Positions 47,127-58,844 are shown, counted from the first letter of the stretch. The stretch is 64,000 bases of DNA from Sphingomonas carotinifaciens (GCF_009789535.1 NZ_WSUT01000002.1:39381-103380); one strand, 5' to 3'. Notes: generated from the letters alone by a model not told the origin. Made by a program: numbers and translations.

Positions 47127-48488
47127 ATGAGAGATGTCGAGATGAACCGCAGGGCGCTGTTGGCGTCCGGCCTGGCGGGTGGCGTGGCCGCGGTCGGCGT
47201 TGCCGGGCAGGCGGGGGCACAGGCATCGGCATCGGCCGGCACCTTGCTGGCGCCGCGGCCCCCGATGGGCTGGAACAGCTGGAACAGCTTTGCGACCACG
47301 ATCACCGAGGCGCAGGCGCGCGAAACCGCCGCGATCATGCGCGCAAAGCTGCTGCCCTTCGGCTACGACATCTTCACCGTCGACATCCAATGGTATGAGC
47401 CCGCCGCGTCGAGCTACGAATATAATGCCGAGCCGGTGCCGGCGATGGACGGTTATGGCCGGCTGATCCCCGCGCCCAATCGCTTTCCCTCCAGCGCGGG
47501 CGGCAAGGGGTTCGCACCCCTGGCCGCCGATGTCCACAAGATGGGGATGAAGTTCGGCATCCACCTGATGCGCGGCATCCCGCGCCTGGCGGTGAAGAAG
47601 AACCTGCCGGTGCTCGGCACGCCGTACCGCGCGCAGGACATCGCCGATACGAACAGCATCTGTTCGTGGAACCCGGACATGTACGGCGTCGACATGACGA
47701 AGCCGGGCGCGCAGGCCTATTACGACAGCGTGTTCAAGCTTTATGCCGACTGGGGCGTCGACTTCGTCAAGATGGACGACATGAGCCGCCCCTATGACGC
47801 GCACGCGCCCGAGATCGAGGGCGCGCACAAGGCGATCCGGAACACCGGCCGCCCGATGATGCTGAGCCTGTCACCGGGCGAGACGCCGGTGATCCGCGGC
47901 GACCATGTTCGCCAATATGCGCAGATGTGGCGGATCTCGGACGATTTCTGGGACGACTGGGGAATGCTGGAGGCGCAGTTCACCCGGCTGGAGAACTGGA
48001 ACCCGCACCGCCGCCCCGGTGCCTGGCCCGATGCCGACATGCTGCCGCTCGGCCTGCTGGCGCTGGGCAAGCGCGACACCAGGTTCACGCCCGACGAGCA
48101 GCGCACGCTGATGACCCTGTGGTCGATCGCACGCTCGCCGCTGATCATGGGGGGCGACCTGCGCCACCTGGATGCGCCGACGCTGGCGCTGCTCACCAAT
48201 CGCGCGGTGCTGGCGGTCAACCAGGCATCGACCGACAACCAGCCGCATTTCGTCGAGGACGGCACGCGCATCTGGTCGGCCCGGCCGGAGGGGAGCCAGG
48301 ACCGCTATCTCGCGCTGTTCAATACCACCGACAAACCCAAAGAGGTGGGCATCGCCCTGCGCGAACTGGGCAAGGCCGGCACGGTCCGGTTGCGGGACCT
48401 GTGGACGGGTCAGGACGCGGGCACCGCAAGCGGCCATGTCACGCGCACTGTGCCCTCGCACGGCGCCGCGCTCTACCGTTTGACCTGA
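47127..48488 (+). CDS. Glycoside hydrolase family 27-like (alpha-galactosidase type)
   Basis: A 453-residue exported TIM-barrel hydrolase. The signal is Tat-like (NRRALLASGLAGGVAAVGVAG). Clan-D motifs are PPMGWNSWNSFATTITE, FTVDIQWYEP, FGIHLMRGIP, VDFVKMDDMS with the nucleophile Asp (KxDD), and WPDADMLPLGLLALG. The acid/base Asp is expected in the WRISDDFWDDW region. The C-terminal beta domain ends HGAALYRL. The substrate could be alpha-galactosides or a related sugar. It converges on the kdpE gene with a 29-bp gap. ATG 47127 is used; 47142 is an alternative. Confidence 0.85.
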   Translation: MRDVEMNRRALLASGLAGGVAAVGVAGQAGAQASASAGTLLAPRPPMGWNSWNSFATTITEAQARETAAIMRAKLLPFGYDIFTVDIQWYEPAASSYEYNAEPVPAMDGYGRLIPAPNRFPSSAGGKGFAPLAADVHKMGMKFGIHLMRGIPRLAVKKNLPVLGTPYRAQDIADTNSICSWNPDMYGVDMTKPGAQAYYDSVFKLYADWGVDFVKMDDMSRPYDAHAPEIEGAHKAIRNTGRPMMLSLSPGETPVIRGDHVRQYAQMWRISDDFWDDWGMLEAQFTRLENWNPHRRPGAWPDADMLPLGLLALGKRDTRFTPDEQRTLMTLWSIARSPLIMGGDLRHLDAPTLALLTNRAVLAVNQASTDNQPHFVEDGTRIWSARPEGSQDRYLALFNTTDKPKEVGIALRELGKAGTVRLRDLWTGQDAGTASGHVTRTVPSHGAALYRLT

Positions 48489-48517
48489 AGCTGGTGATGG
48501 GGGCGGGCCCGGCCGCG

Positions 48518-49204
48518 TCAGGCGTCGGTGCGCAGGCGGTATCCGACCCCCAGTTCGTTGGCGATCACGCTGCCGACCGGCGCCGGCGCCTCCAGTTTCT
48601 GGCGCAGGTTGCGGATGACGATGCGCAGATATTCGATGCGCGGGTCTTCCTCGCCGCCCCAGCAGGCCGACAGGATGCGTTCATGGGTGACGATCCGGCC
48701 GATATGACGGGTGAGCAGTGCCAGCACGTCATGTTCCTTGCGGGTGAGATGCACCTCGGTGGAGCCGCGGCAGACGATGCGGCGATCGAGATCGATGCTG
48801 AGATCGCCGCGCTGCACGAGCTGCGGCGTCGTCACCGATCGGCCATGATGCCTGAGCGCGACGCGCAGCCGGGCGAGCAGCTCCTCGGTATCGAACGGCT
48901 TGCCGACGAAATCATCGGCGCCGAGGTCGAGCGCGGCGACCTTTTCGTCGACGGCGTCGCGGGCGGACACTACCAGGATGACGGCATCGGCTTTCGCGCG
49001 CAGCAGCGGGATGAGGGAAAGACCGTCGCGATCGGGCAGGCCCAGATCGAGCAGGATGGCGCTCGGCTGCTGGGCCGCGGCCTGATGCAGCGCATTCTTC
49101 GCATCCTCCGCCTCGACGACGAGGTAGTCGGCACGGACCAGCGTGTTGCGGAGCAGGCGGCGAATGGCGGCTTCGTCATCCACCACGAGGATTTTTGCGG
49201 GCAT
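48518..49204 (-). CDS. kdpE: KdpE response regulator
   Basis: A 228-residue OmpR/PhoB-type regulator of the kdp operon. The receiver has ILVVDDEAAIRR, the phosphoacceptor in AILLDLGLPDRDG, and FVGKPFDTEELLARL. The winged-helix DNA-binding domain is HLTRKEHDVLALLTRHIGRI through RIVIRNLRQKLE. The sequence is a close match to the KdpE type. It starts one base after the kdpD stop. In other bacteria KdpE is phosphorylated by KdpD under low potassium and activates kdpFABC. Confidence 0.93.
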   Translation of the reverse strand: MPAKILVVDDEAAIRRLLRNTLVRADYLVVEAEDAKNALHQAAAQQPSAILLDLGLPDRDGLSLIPLLRAKADAVILVVSARDAVDEKVAALDLGADDFVGKPFDTEELLARLRVALRHHGRSVTTPQLVQRGDLSIDLDRRIVCRGSTEVHLTRKEHDVLALLTRHIGRIVTHERILSACWGGEEDPRIEYLRIVIRNLRQKLEAPAPVGSVIANELGVGYRLRTDA

Positions 49205-49205
49205 T

Positions 49206-51881
49206 TCAGGACAAGCCTTCGGTCGGGGTGTCGCGAACGATCAGGGCGGGCGGGAAGATCAGGGCGAAGGATGCGCCGATGCCGTCCGCCCGGTTCGTCG
49301 CCTCGACGGTCATGTTCATCGCCTCGGCGAACGCCTTGACGATGGCAAGGCCCAGTCCCGTGCCGCCAACGGCGCGGTCGGAGCCTTCGAGGCGGGTGAA
49401 TGTCTCGAACACTTGCGACTCCCGGCCCGCTGGCAGTCCGGGGCCGAGATCGAGGACCGCGAGGCGGACTTCGCCGAACCGGTTGCGGCCCTCGACGACG
49501 ATCTCGGTGCCCGGATCGCCGTAGCGGCCGGCATTGTCGAGCAGGTTGAGCAGGCAATGATGAAGGAGCTGCGGGTCGACCCGGACGAGCGGCAGATCGG
49601 GCGGTACATCCAACCGCACCCCGTGACCCTCCAGCGCACGCCGGGCGTCATGTGCGGCGCCGGTCACGGCATCACTCAGATCGGTCGCCTCGATGTTCAG
49701 CCGGATGGCGCCTGCTTCGACGCGGGCCATGTCGAGGAGGTTGGTGACGAAGCGGTGGAGGCGGGCGGCTTCGCTTTCGATGGTGGCGATCAGGTCGGGG
49801 GTGGTGCCGTGGTGGAGTTGCGCGGCCGCCGCGATCACGGCGGTGAGGGGGGTGCGCAGGTCGTGGCTGACCGAGGAGAGCAGGGCCGCGCGCAGGCGGT
49901 CGCGGGTGCGGACGGCATCGACATCGCGCATCTCCGCCTGGAGCCGCAGGCGTTCGAGGACGAGCGCGGACTGGTCGATCAGGCTGCTGAGCAGCGGCAG
50001 CTGGTCGGGCCGTACCGGATCGGCGCCCGTTTCGCTGGCGACACCCAGCACGCCGAGAATGCGGTCGCCGGCCTTTAGCGGCTGGAACAGCCATTCCGAG
50101 GCGGCGAGCGTCGCCGATCCCTTGCCCGCCGCACTGCCGGTTTCGAACGCCCAGCCCGCCGCGGCATCGTCCATCGTCCCCAGCCGGTAGGCGGGGTCGC
50201 TGGCGGCGAGGATTTCCAGCGTCGCGCCAGGCACCGGCCCGAGCAGGATGACCTGCACGCCCAGCAGGCGCCGGATATCGTCGCAGATCATCTGCGCTGC
50301 GGTTTCGGCATCGTTGACGCCGGCGATCTGGCGCAGGAACCCGGCAAGCGTGGCGTTTGTCCTGGCGCTGGCCGCGGCGAGATCGGCCTGGGCGCGGACG
50401 CGGGACATCAGGTGGCTGGTGGCAAAGGCGATGCCGAGCAGGACGATGACCGAGATCAGATTTTCGGGATTGCTGATGCTGAGCGTACCTACCGGGGGCA
50501 GGAACACGAAGTTGTAGGCGAGGCTGGAGGCGATCCCGGCATAAAGGCCGGTGCGCAGCCCGAAGAAGCTGGCGGCCGCCATCACCGGCAACAGGTAGAG
50601 CAGCGCGACGTTGCCGAGGTCGAGGACGTGGAAGAGCGCGCTGGCGGCGCCCGTGACGGCCGCGACCATCGCCGTCGTCGCCGTATAGCCAAGCGGCGTG
50701 CCCCACCGGGCAGGGCGGCGCCGGCCGCGCCCGCCGGCATCGCTGCCGGGAGGCACGGGCAGGACATGGACCGTCACGTCCGGCGTGTTGCGGATCACCT
50801 GATCGACGACCGAGCCGTGGCGAAGCTCGAACCAGCGCGACCGGCGCGACTTGCCGAGGACGAGCTGGGTGGCGCGCGCGTCACGAAGAAAGGTCTGGAT
50901 GCCTTCCACGACGTTTGCGGCGGGAACGGTCGCCACCGCCCCGCCAAGCTGGGTCGCCAGCGTCATCGCCGCGGCGACGCGGGCATGCTGTTCGTCGGTG
51001 AAATGGGCCGCGCGCGGGGTTTCGACGAACAGGGCCGTCCAGGGCGCGCGCAGGCTGTCGGCGACGCGTTTGGCGGCACGCACAAGCCCGTCGGCGCCGG
51101 GCAGTTCGTTGATCGCGACGACGATGCGGTCGCTGCCCGCCCAGGTTCCGCCCAGACCCAGGGCGCGCACATCGTCGAGCATGCGGGCATCGACCGCCTG
51201 CGCGGCACGGCGCAGCGCCAGTTCGCGCAGCGCCGAGAGGTTGGACCTGGAGAAGAAGTGGCCGAGCGCGCGTGTCGCCTCCTGCGGCAGATAGACCTTG
51301 CCCGCCTTCAGCCGCTCGATCAGTTCGTCGGGCGGAATGTCGACCACCTCGATCTCGGCCGCTTCCAGGATGCTGTCGGGCACCGTTTCGCGCACCCGCA
51401 CGCGGGTGAAGCTGGCGACGACGTCGTTGAGGCTTTCGACATGCTGGATGTTGATCGTCGAATAGACGTCGATCCCGGCCGCCAGCAGCTCCTCGACATC
51501 CTGATACCGCTTGGGATGCCGGCTGCCGGGGGCATTGGTGTGGGCGAGCTCGTCGACGAGCACCAGTCGCGGGGCACGGGCGAGGATCGCGTCGAGATCC
51601 ATTTCACGCAGCGTGCGGCCCTCATAGGGGACGGCACGGCGCGCGATGATCTCGTGGTTGCGGGTCAGCGCGTCGGTTTCGACGCGACCATGGGTCTCGA
51701 CAATGCCGACGACCACGTCGACGCCGTCGCGCCGGCGGGCCGCACCCTCGGACAGCATCTCATAGGTCTTGCCGACACCCGGTGCGGCGCCGAGAAAGAT
51801 TTTCAGCCGGCCGCGTCCCTCCTGCGCGGCGACACGCAGGAGGGCGTCCGGGTCGGGACGGCCGTTACCGGAGACCGGCAT
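49206..51881 (-). CDS. kdpD: KdpD sensor histidine kinase
   Basis: An 891-residue sensor. The N-terminal KdpD domain has Walker A GAAPGVGKT (31-39) and DELAHTNAPGSRHPKRYQDV. A universal-stress-type domain (WAGSDRIVVAINELPGADGL) follows, then four transmembrane helices (about 400-500), a GAF-like domain, HisKA with SSVSHDLRTPLTAV, and an HATPase domain ending VGGTGLGLAIVKAFAE. The start at 51881 overlaps the kdpC end by 17 bp, so translation is coupled. A further start at 51914 is possible but lies inside kdpC. Confidence 0.94.
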   Translation of the reverse strand: MPVSGNGRPDPDALLRVAAQEGRGRLKIFLGAAPGVGKTYEMLSEGAARRRDGVDVVVGIVETHGRVETDALTRNHEIIARRAVPYEGRTLREMDLDAILARAPRLVLVDELAHTNAPGSRHPKRYQDVEELLAAGIDVYSTINIQHVESLNDVVASFTRVRVRETVPDSILEAAEIEVVDIPPDELIERLKAGKVYLPQEATRALGHFFSRSNLSALRELALRRAAQAVDARMLDDVRALGLGGTWAGSDRIVVAINELPGADGLVRAAKRVADSLRAPWTALFVETPRAAHFTDEQHARVAAAMTLATQLGGAVATVPAANVVEGIQTFLRDARATQLVLGKSRRSRWFELRHGSVVDQVIRNTPDVTVHVLPVPPGSDAGGRGRRRPARWGTPLGYTATTAMVAAVTGAASALFHVLDLGNVALLYLLPVMAAASFFGLRTGLYAGIASSLAYNFVFLPPVGTLSISNPENLISVIVLLGIAFATSHLMSRVRAQADLAAASARTNATLAGFLRQIAGVNDAETAAQMICDDIRRLLGVQVILLGPVPGATLEILAASDPAYRLGTMDDAAAGWAFETGSAAGKGSATLAASEWLFQPLKAGDRILGVLGVASETGADPVRPDQLPLLSSLIDQSALVLERLRLQAEMRDVDAVRTRDRLRAALLSSVSHDLRTPLTAVIAAAAQLHHGTTPDLIATIESEAARLHRFVTNLLDMARVEAGAIRLNIEATDLSDAVTGAAHDARRALEGHGVRLDVPPDLPLVRVDPQLLHHCLLNLLDNAGRYGDPGTEIVVEGRNRFGEVRLAVLDLGPGLPAGRESQVFETFTRLEGSDRAVGGTGLGLAIVKAFAEAMNMTVEATNRADGIGASFALIFPPALIVRDTPTEGLS

Positions 51882-52437
51882 CGAGCGCCTGATTGAGCGC
51901 CAGCACGTTGACATGGGGGGCGCCCAGCACCGACCCTTGCGTCCGCCCGGTCACCAGCGCGCGGACGCGATCGGTGGAGATGCCGCGCACACGGGCGATA
52001 CGCGGCGCCTGCGCCAATGCCGCGGCGGGCGACAGGTCCGGGTCGAGCCCCGAGCCGCTGGCGGTGACGAGGTCGGCGGGAACCGGGCCGTGCACGCCTT
52101 CGCCGCGGCGCTTGCCCACATCGGCTCCCACCCGGTCGACCAGCGCCTGGGCGGCCGGACCGAGATTGGAGCCCGACGAGGCGAGCCCGTCATAGCCCTT
52201 GCCGGCCGCGGACGGTCGCGTCTGGAAATAGCGATCGGCGGTGAACGGCTGGCCGATCACGGTCGAGCCGATCACCTGGCCGCCTGCATCCCGCACCAGG
52301 CTGCCATTCGCCTGAACCGGAAAGAGCGCCTGCCCGATGCCGGTCATCGCCAGCGGATAGCCAAGCCCCAGAAGGGCGGCGAACAGGATGATCATGACGA
52401 TCGCAGGCCGTAATGCGGAGGAGAAATCCTTGCCCAT
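51865..52437 (-). CDS. kdpC: K+-transporting ATPase subunit KdpC
   Basis: A 190-residue single-span subunit. The membrane helix is AIVMIILFAALLGLGYPLAM, and the family segments are GQALFPVQANGSLV, FQTRPSAAGKGYDGLASSGS and the C-terminal GAPHVNVLALNQALD. It binds near the KdpA/KdpB interface and aids nucleotide binding. It sits between kdpB and kdpD with short gaps or overlap. Confidence 0.95.
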   Translation of the reverse strand: MGKDFSSALRPAIVMIILFAALLGLGYPLAMTGIGQALFPVQANGSLVRDAGGQVIGSTVIGQPFTADRYFQTRPSAAGKGYDGLASSGSNLGPAAQALVDRVGADVGKRRGEGVHGPVPADLVTASGSGLDPDLSPAAALAQAPRIARVRGISTDRVRALVTGRTQGSVLGAPHVNVLALNQALDAGLR

Positions 52438-52449
52438 ATATTCAACTCC

Positions 52450-54486
<2,037 letters not shown>

Positions 54487-54497
54487 GATGGCCCCTG

Positions 54498-56201
54498 TCA
54501 GAACAATTGGCCGCGGATCATGCCAAGATGATCGGCGATGGGACCGAGCGCGAGGCTCGGCAGGAAGGTGAGACCGCCCAGGATCAGGATGATCCCGACG
54601 AGGAGGCCGATCCACAGGCCACCGGTGGTCGGGAACGAGCCCGCGCTTTCCGGCGTGTAGCGCTTCGCTGCCAGGCTGCCGGCGATGGCCAGCATGGGCA
54701 TGATGACGAAGAAGCGGCCGAGCCACATGGCGACGCCGAGCAGCCCGTTATAATAGGGCGTGTTGGCGGTCAGGCCGGCAAAGGCGGAGCCGTTGTTGGC
54801 GACCGCGGATGTGAAGGCGTAAAGGATCTCGGAAAAGCCGTGCGGCCCCTTGTTGAGCGGCCCGGCCAGGCCCTGGGCCAGCACCGAGGACAGCGCGGTG
54901 AGGCCGAGGATGACGAGCGGCAGCACCGCGATCGCCAGCACCGCCAGTTTTACCTCGCGCGCCTCGATCTTCTTCCCGACATATTCGGGGGTGCGGCCGA
55001 CCATCAGCCCGGCGACGAACACCGCCAGGATGGCAAAGAGCAGGAAGCCGTAGATGCCGGCACCGACCCCGCCGATCACGACCTCGCCCAATTGCATGTT
55101 GAAGAGGGGGATGAGGCCGCCGAGCGCGGTGAAGCTGTCGTGCATCGCATTGACCGCGCCGCAGGATGCCGCGGTGGTGACCACCGCGAACAGCGCGGAG
55201 GCGGCGATGCCGAAGCGGGCTTCCTTGCCCTCCATATTGCCGCCGGCGACGCCGAACTGGTGCAGGACGGGATTGCCCGCCGCTTCCGCCCAATAGGTAA
55301 CCGTGGTGCCGGCCAGGAACAGGATCATCATCGCCGACAGGATCGCCCAGCCCTGACGGGTGTTGCCGACCGCCCTGCCGAAGCACCAGGTCAGCCCCGT
55401 GCCGATCGCGAAGATCGACAGCATCTGGACGAAATTGGTCAGCGCGGTGGGGTTTTCGAAGGGATGCGCGCTGTTGGCATTGAAGAAGCCGCCACCATTG
55501 GTGCCCAGCATTTTGATCGCTTCCTGGCTGGCGACGGGGCCGAGCAGGATGGACTGGCGTGCGCCCTCCAACGTCCGGATGTCGACGACGCCGGCCAAGG
55601 TCTGGGGCACGCCGCTGGCGATGTAGAAGATGGTCAGCAGCGTGCAGAGCGGCAGCAGCAGATACAGGGTGATCCGGGTGATATCGGCCCAGAAATTGCC
55701 GATCGTCTTCGTCTCTGCCCGCGCGAACCCGCGGAACAGCGCAAAGGCGAGCGCGATGCCGGTGGCCGCCGACAGGAAATTGTGGATCGTCAGCCCCAGC
55801 ATCTGGGAAAGGTTCGACATGGTGCCCTCACCACCATAGCTTTGCCAGTTGGTGTTGGCGGTGAAGCTGATCGCGGTGTTGAACGAAAGATGCTCGCCGA
55901 CCGGGCCCAGCCCTTGCGGATTGCCCGGCAGCACCGCCTGCAGGCGCAGCACCGCATAGGTGAAGAGCATCAGCCCCGCGTTGAACACCAGCATGTGCAC
56001 CGCATAGCGGCGCCAGCCCTGTTCCCGGGCGGGATCGACGCCGGCAAGCGCGTAGAAGCCGCGCTCCGCGGGCCCAAGCATGCGGTGAAGCGGCGTGCGC
56101 CGCCCCTCGTACAGCGCGAACAGCCACAGGCCCAAGGGCTTGGCAAGCGCGAGCAGGATGGCGGTAAAGCCGAGGATCAGGAACCAGCCCTGAGCGGTCA
56201 T
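54498..56201 (-). CDS. kdpA: K+-transporting ATPase subunit KdpA
   Basis: A 567-residue potassium-channel-like subunit with about ten transmembrane helices and four selectivity-filter-type loops, including [19 protein letters not shown] and [19 protein letters not shown]. The C-terminus ends [14 protein letters not shown]. It binds and passes K+ in the Kdp complex. It follows kdpF by 13 bp. Confidence 0.96.
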   Translation of the reverse strand: MTAQGWFLILGFTAILLALAKPLGLWLFALYEGRRTPLHRMLGPAERGFYALAGVDPAREQGWRRYAVHMLVFNAGLMLFTYAVLRLQAVLPGNPQGLGPVGEHLSFNTAISFTANTNWQSYGGEGTMSNLSQMLGLTIHNFLSAATGIALAFALFRGFARAETKTIGNFWADITRITLYLLLPLCTLLTIFYIASGVPQTLAGVVDIRTLEGARQSILLGPVASQEAIKMLGTNGGGFFNANSAHPFENPTALTNFVQMLSIFAIGTGLTWCFGRAVGNTRQGWAILSAMMILFLAGTTVTYWAEAAGNPVLHQFGVAGGNMEGKEARFGIAASALFAVVTTAASCGAVNAMHDSFTALGGLIPLFNMQLGEVVIGGVGAGIYGFLLFAILAVFVAGLMVGRTPEYVGKKIEAREVKLAVLAIAVLPLVILGLTALSSVLAQGLAGPLNKGPHGFSEILYAFTSAVANNGSAFAGLTANTPYYNGLLGVAMWLGRFFVIMPMLAIAGSLAAKRYTPESAGSFPTTGGLWIGLLVGIILILGGLTFLPSLALGPIADHLGMIRGQLF

Positions 56202-56214
56202 CGGTTCGCCTCCT

Positions 56215-56304
56215 TCAGAAGCGTTCGGGGCGGATCAGCACCGCCACCAGGTAGACGAGAAGGCCGAGCGCGGTCAGCGCCGCCAGCCAGAGGTCGAGGG
56301 TCAT
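56215..56304 (-). CDS. kdpF: KdpF small membrane subunit
   Basis: A 29-residue protein with one membrane helix, [20 protein letters not shown], ending RPERF. This is the typical KdpF form, which stabilises the KdpFABC complex. It lies between the 27-aa protein and kdpA. Confidence 0.9.
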   Translation of the reverse strand: MTLDLWLAALTALGLLVYLVAVLIRPERF

Positions 56305-56315
56305 CGCCGTTCCCC

Positions 56316-56399
56316 TCACGCATTGTCGCAAAGGCGGACATAGGCGAGCGTCAGCGCCACCAATCCGACCATGATCGCGATCCACAGCAGATCCTGCAC
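56316..56399 (-). CDS. 27-residue membrane microprotein upstream of kdpF
   Basis: From GTG 56399 the frame encodes a 27-residue protein: LLWIAIMVGLVALTLAYVRL forms a membrane helix with a short acidic end (CDNA). GGAGG lies 8 nt before the GTG; the ATG at 56405 would be only 2 nt from it. Short frames of similar sequence are, to my knowledge, often found just upstream of kdpF but are seldom annotated. It may be another Kdp-associated peptide. It lies 11 bp before kdpF on the same strand. Confidence 0.65.
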   Translation of the reverse strand: MQDLLWIAIMVGLVALTLAYVRLCDNA

Positions 56400-56417
56400 G
56401 GGCATGTCCTCCAAGGG

Positions 56418-57284
56418 TCAGAAGGCGGCGGTCAGCGAGACCAGGACGGTGCCCCCGGCGATGGTGCCGGTGCCGTCCTGGCCCTTGCTGAAGCTCGGGC
56501 GGAGATAGGCTGCGCGCCCGGTCGAGATGTCGGTGTCGACATAGCTGACGCCCAGGGTCAGGTTCCGGTAGCTGGTGTCGGCACCGATCGACCAGTCCCA
56601 ATAGGCACCGGTCGGGGCGATGGCGGTGGCGTTCGGCCCCAGCCCGTCCTGGCCCCGGCTATGGCCGATATGCGCCTTCAGCGTGACCGGCGCAGCGGAC
56701 ACGGCCAGCGCCGCGTCGCCCCATAGATAGAGATTGTCGTCCCGGTCGCCGGGATCGGTATAGTTGCCGTTCGCCGCATCCGCGCCGGCGTTGTACCATT
56801 TGCCGATCGCCTGCTGCCGGGGCGCATAGGCGGCACCGGCGGTCAGCGTGGCCGGGCCGCGGGTACCGGTCAGCTTGATATAGGGTTCGGCGAAATCGGT
56901 TTTGTCGGCGCCGCCCGGATACATGTACCAGGTGAGGCCGATATCGAGCGCGGCGTTGGGCCCGAGCGAAGCCTTGTACCCGCCGATCAGGTCCAGCTCC
57001 ATGTTGGCACCGCCAAAGGTGCCCCAACCGGCAAGGTTCGATGCCCAGACCCCGGCATATACGCCGCTGTCGTGCGCCGCGGTGATGCCCGCCTGCACCG
57101 CCATCTCCCGGTCGGACTGCGACACGCCGCGGAACCGGTAGTCGGAGGCGATCGTGGCGGCGCCGCTGATGGTGAGCGCGGGAGCGTCGGTCGTCCGGAC
57201 CCTGTCATCCGGCGTCGACTGCGCCTGTGCGGCGAGCGGCATGCCGAGGAACGCGACCATTGTGGCCGTCTGTCGGAACTTCAT
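56418..57284 (-). CDS. TorF-family putative porin, first gene of the kdp cluster
   Basis: A 288-residue outer-membrane protein with a signal peptide (FRQTATMVAFLGMPLAAQA). TorF-type barrel strands follow (ISGAATIASDYRFRGVSQSD; GVYAGVWASNLAGWGTFGG; LDIGLTWYMYPGGADKTDFA), ending VLVSLTAAF with the terminal Phe. AAGGGG precedes the ATG at 57284. It is the first gene of a minus-strand series with the 27-aa protein and kdpFABCDE. That order suggests a channel for K+ across the outer membrane; this is inference. Confidence 0.88.
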   Translation of the reverse strand: MKFRQTATMVAFLGMPLAAQAQSTPDDRVRTTDAPALTISGAATIASDYRFRGVSQSDREMAVQAGITAAHDSGVYAGVWASNLAGWGTFGGANMELDLIGGYKASLGPNAALDIGLTWYMYPGGADKTDFAEPYIKLTGTRGPATLTAGAAYAPRQQAIGKWYNAGADAANGNYTDPGDRDDNLYLWGDAALAVSAAPVTLKAHIGHSRGQDGLGPNATAIAPTGAYWDWSIGADTSYRNLTLGVSYVDTDISTGRAAYLRPSFSKGQDGTGTIAGGTVLVSLTAAF

Positions 57285-57453
57285 TGTCACACCCCTTCGG
57301 AGCGACGACCGTCCCGTGACGATCGCCTTCAGGGGTGCGCGATTAGGCCTGGTGCGCGTAGCAATTCGAGATCGATCGGGGAAAAACGCATATAGCGCGC
57401 ATATGTTTTGCAAATATTCCTAGGCGTTACCTGTCGGCAGGGCCGCGCCCGGA

Positions 57454-57645
57454 TCAGCAGAGACAGTCAGGTGCGAGAATGGTTTCCACCATTTGCCCGA
57501 TGGATCGCCAATGCTCGATACACACGGCATCATCGGCGAACAGGCAGCGCGCAACCTCGGTCGCCAATCGGTGGTCGATGGCATCCCGGTCGGCATCATC
57601 GGCGATCAGGGATGCCGCCTGCCGCCAGCGCGCTCTTGCAACCAT
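57454..57645 (-). CDS. Possible small protein, 63 residues
   Basis: A 63-residue frame with a helical, protein-like composition (ADDADRDAIDHRLATEVARC; CIEHWRSIGQMVETIL) and three cysteines. No ribosome binding site and no family are recognised. An overlapping plus-strand frame (57493-57720) looks less like protein. Weak candidate only. Confidence 0.3.
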   Translation of the reverse strand: MVARARWRQAASLIADDADRDAIDHRLATEVARCLFADDAVCIEHWRSIGQMVETILAPDCLC

Positions 57646-57732
57646 TATGGTACTATATCGACCGAAACTGATCTGGATAATAACTCAGAAGAGGTATTGA
57701 TGGCTCGCTACTGCCCCTGAGACATGACCACG

Positions 57733-57758
57733 AAAAAGGGGGCCGTGAAGGCCCCCTT
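57733..57758 (-). terminator. Rho-independent terminator of the 80-aa gene
   Basis: Read on the minus strand, a 9-bp stem (AAGGGGGCC paired with GGCCCCCTT, loop TTCAC) is followed by TTTTT at 57737-57733. It lies 26 bp after the stop of the gene at 57784. Confidence 0.8.
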
Positions 57759-57783
57759 CCTTGCGGCAGGAATGCCGGTCCGA

Positions 57784-58026
57784 TCAGTTGCTGTCGGAGT
57801 CGTCGTCGCTCTTCACGATCGCGATCACGCCGATCGCCGCGATGCCGGCGGCAATGGCCGCAGCAGCGATGCCGGCGCCGGCGAGCTTGTTCGACTTGGC
57901 GGCGGGTGCCGAGGCGCGGGCGGACTTGGCGACCGACAGGCTGGCAGCCGGGTTCGCAGGAGCAGCGGCAACCGGAGCGGCAACCAGAACAGTGGCCGCT
58001 GCTGCGGCGAGGAACTTTGCGATCAT
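57784..58026 (-). CDS. Small exported Ala-rich protein
   Basis: An 80-residue protein with a signal peptide (MIAKFLAAAAATVLVAAPVA). After an Ala/Ser/Lys-rich segment comes a second hydrophobic stretch (LAGAGIAAAAIAAGIAAIGV), ending in an acidic tail (KSDDDSDSN). The tail may be exposed while the helix anchors in a membrane. GGGAG precedes the ATG, and a good terminator follows the stop. Proteins of this shape are common and uncharacterised in sphingomonads, to my knowledge. Confidence 0.7.
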   Translation of the reverse strand: MIAKFLAAAAATVLVAAPVAAAPANPAASLSVAKSARASAPAAKSNKLAGAGIAAAAIAAGIAAIGVIAIVKSDDDSDSN

Positions 58027-58168
58027 TGTAATCTCCCTTGGTGAGTGGCCCCTATGCCCGGCCCCCTCGCTAAGGTCGAGGCGTTAACGATGAACAAAGT
58101 TTTCAGGCATTTAGCTGCATGGAAGCATCGGGCACGGGATCACCGGCGTTCGCGAGCCCTCGCGCGGA

Positions 58169-58426
58169 TTATGACAACAGGCTGCCGGGCGGTGGTGTCG
58201 CCGGTATCAGCGACGCCTCGACATCGACCCCGGTCCTGCTGGCCGAATGGGTGCGGGTGGACTGAAGCTGCAGGTGCTGGACGGGCCCGAAGACGGTAAT
58301 GACGGTGTCGCCGTGCAACCGATCTTGCAGGAGGCCGAAGAAGCGGTCGACGAATTGATCGATCTGGTCTGGCGTCAATCCGCGATCGTCCAGGGTCAAC
58401 CGGGCAATCAGATCGGATCGCGTCAC
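58169..58426 (-). CDS. Degenerate HU/IHF-like protein
   Basis: An 85-residue protein from GTG 58426 (AGGAAGGGA upstream). The first 60 residues match the start of HU/IHF proteins: TRSDLIARLTLDDRGLTPDQ, then IDQFVDRFFGLLQDRL and GDTVITVFGPV. The long beta arm with its conserved RNP and the C-terminal helix are missing; in their place is a short Ser/Thr-rich tail. It may pair with the IHF-like protein at 58524, or be a decaying copy. Confidence 0.65.
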   Translation of the reverse strand: MTRSDLIARLTLDDRGLTPDQIDQFVDRFFGLLQDRLHGDTVITVFGPVQHLQLQSTRTHSASRTGVDVEASLIPATPPPGSLLS

Positions 58427-58523
58427 CTTGTCCCTTCCTCGCGCTGACAGCGGTGTCACGTGTCGCGAAGAAATCCAGCATTGTCTACACGGTGATGACG
58501 CCGATGCCGAAAATGCCGACCGG

Positions 58524-58844
58524 TCAGGCCGCCAAGACGTCGTCATACTCGACATCGGCAGGAGCATCCGCGTTCAGCCGCTCGCGCAGTTCCTTGCCGG
58601 GCCGGAAATAGGTGACGCGCTTTGCGGGCACCTTCACACCTTCGCCGGTTCTCGGATTGCGCGCCTGCCGGGCTTCACGAGCCCGTGTGGTGAACATGCC
58701 GAACCCGCGCAATTCGACCCGGCCATCGGCCTGCAATTGCCTGACGATGGCATCGAAAAACGCGGTGACGATAAGCTCCGCCTCGCGCGTCGTGAAATCG
58801 GCGTGCCGTTCCTTGATCATCTGCACCAACTCGGATCGCAACAC
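58524..58844 (-). CDS. HU/IHF-family DNA-binding protein (IHF-beta-like)
   Basis: A 106-residue protein from GTG 58844, with AGGAGGG at 6 nt. The fold is complete: helices LRSELVQMIKERHADFTTRE and ELIVTAFFDAIVRQL, strands DGRVELRGFGMFTTR, the arm REARQARNPRTGEGVKVPAK with the conserved RNP, then VTYFRPGKELRERL. The C-terminus adds about 14 acidic residues. It bends DNA as part of nucleoid or regulatory complexes. An HU-like paralogue follows on the same strand 97 bp later. Confidence 0.88.
   Translation of the reverse strand: MLRSELVQMIKERHADFTTREAELIVTAFFDAIVRQLQADGRVELRGFGMFTTRAREARQARNPRTGEGVKVPAKRVTYFRPGKELRERLNADAPADVEYDDVLAA

Noticed and set aside
57700..57720. Six-codon frame (MARYCP) with a GAGG upstream, before a hairpin, as a leader peptide
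   Set aside because: The hairpin is the terminator of the opposite-strand gene at 57784 and no biosynthetic gene follows on the plus strand.
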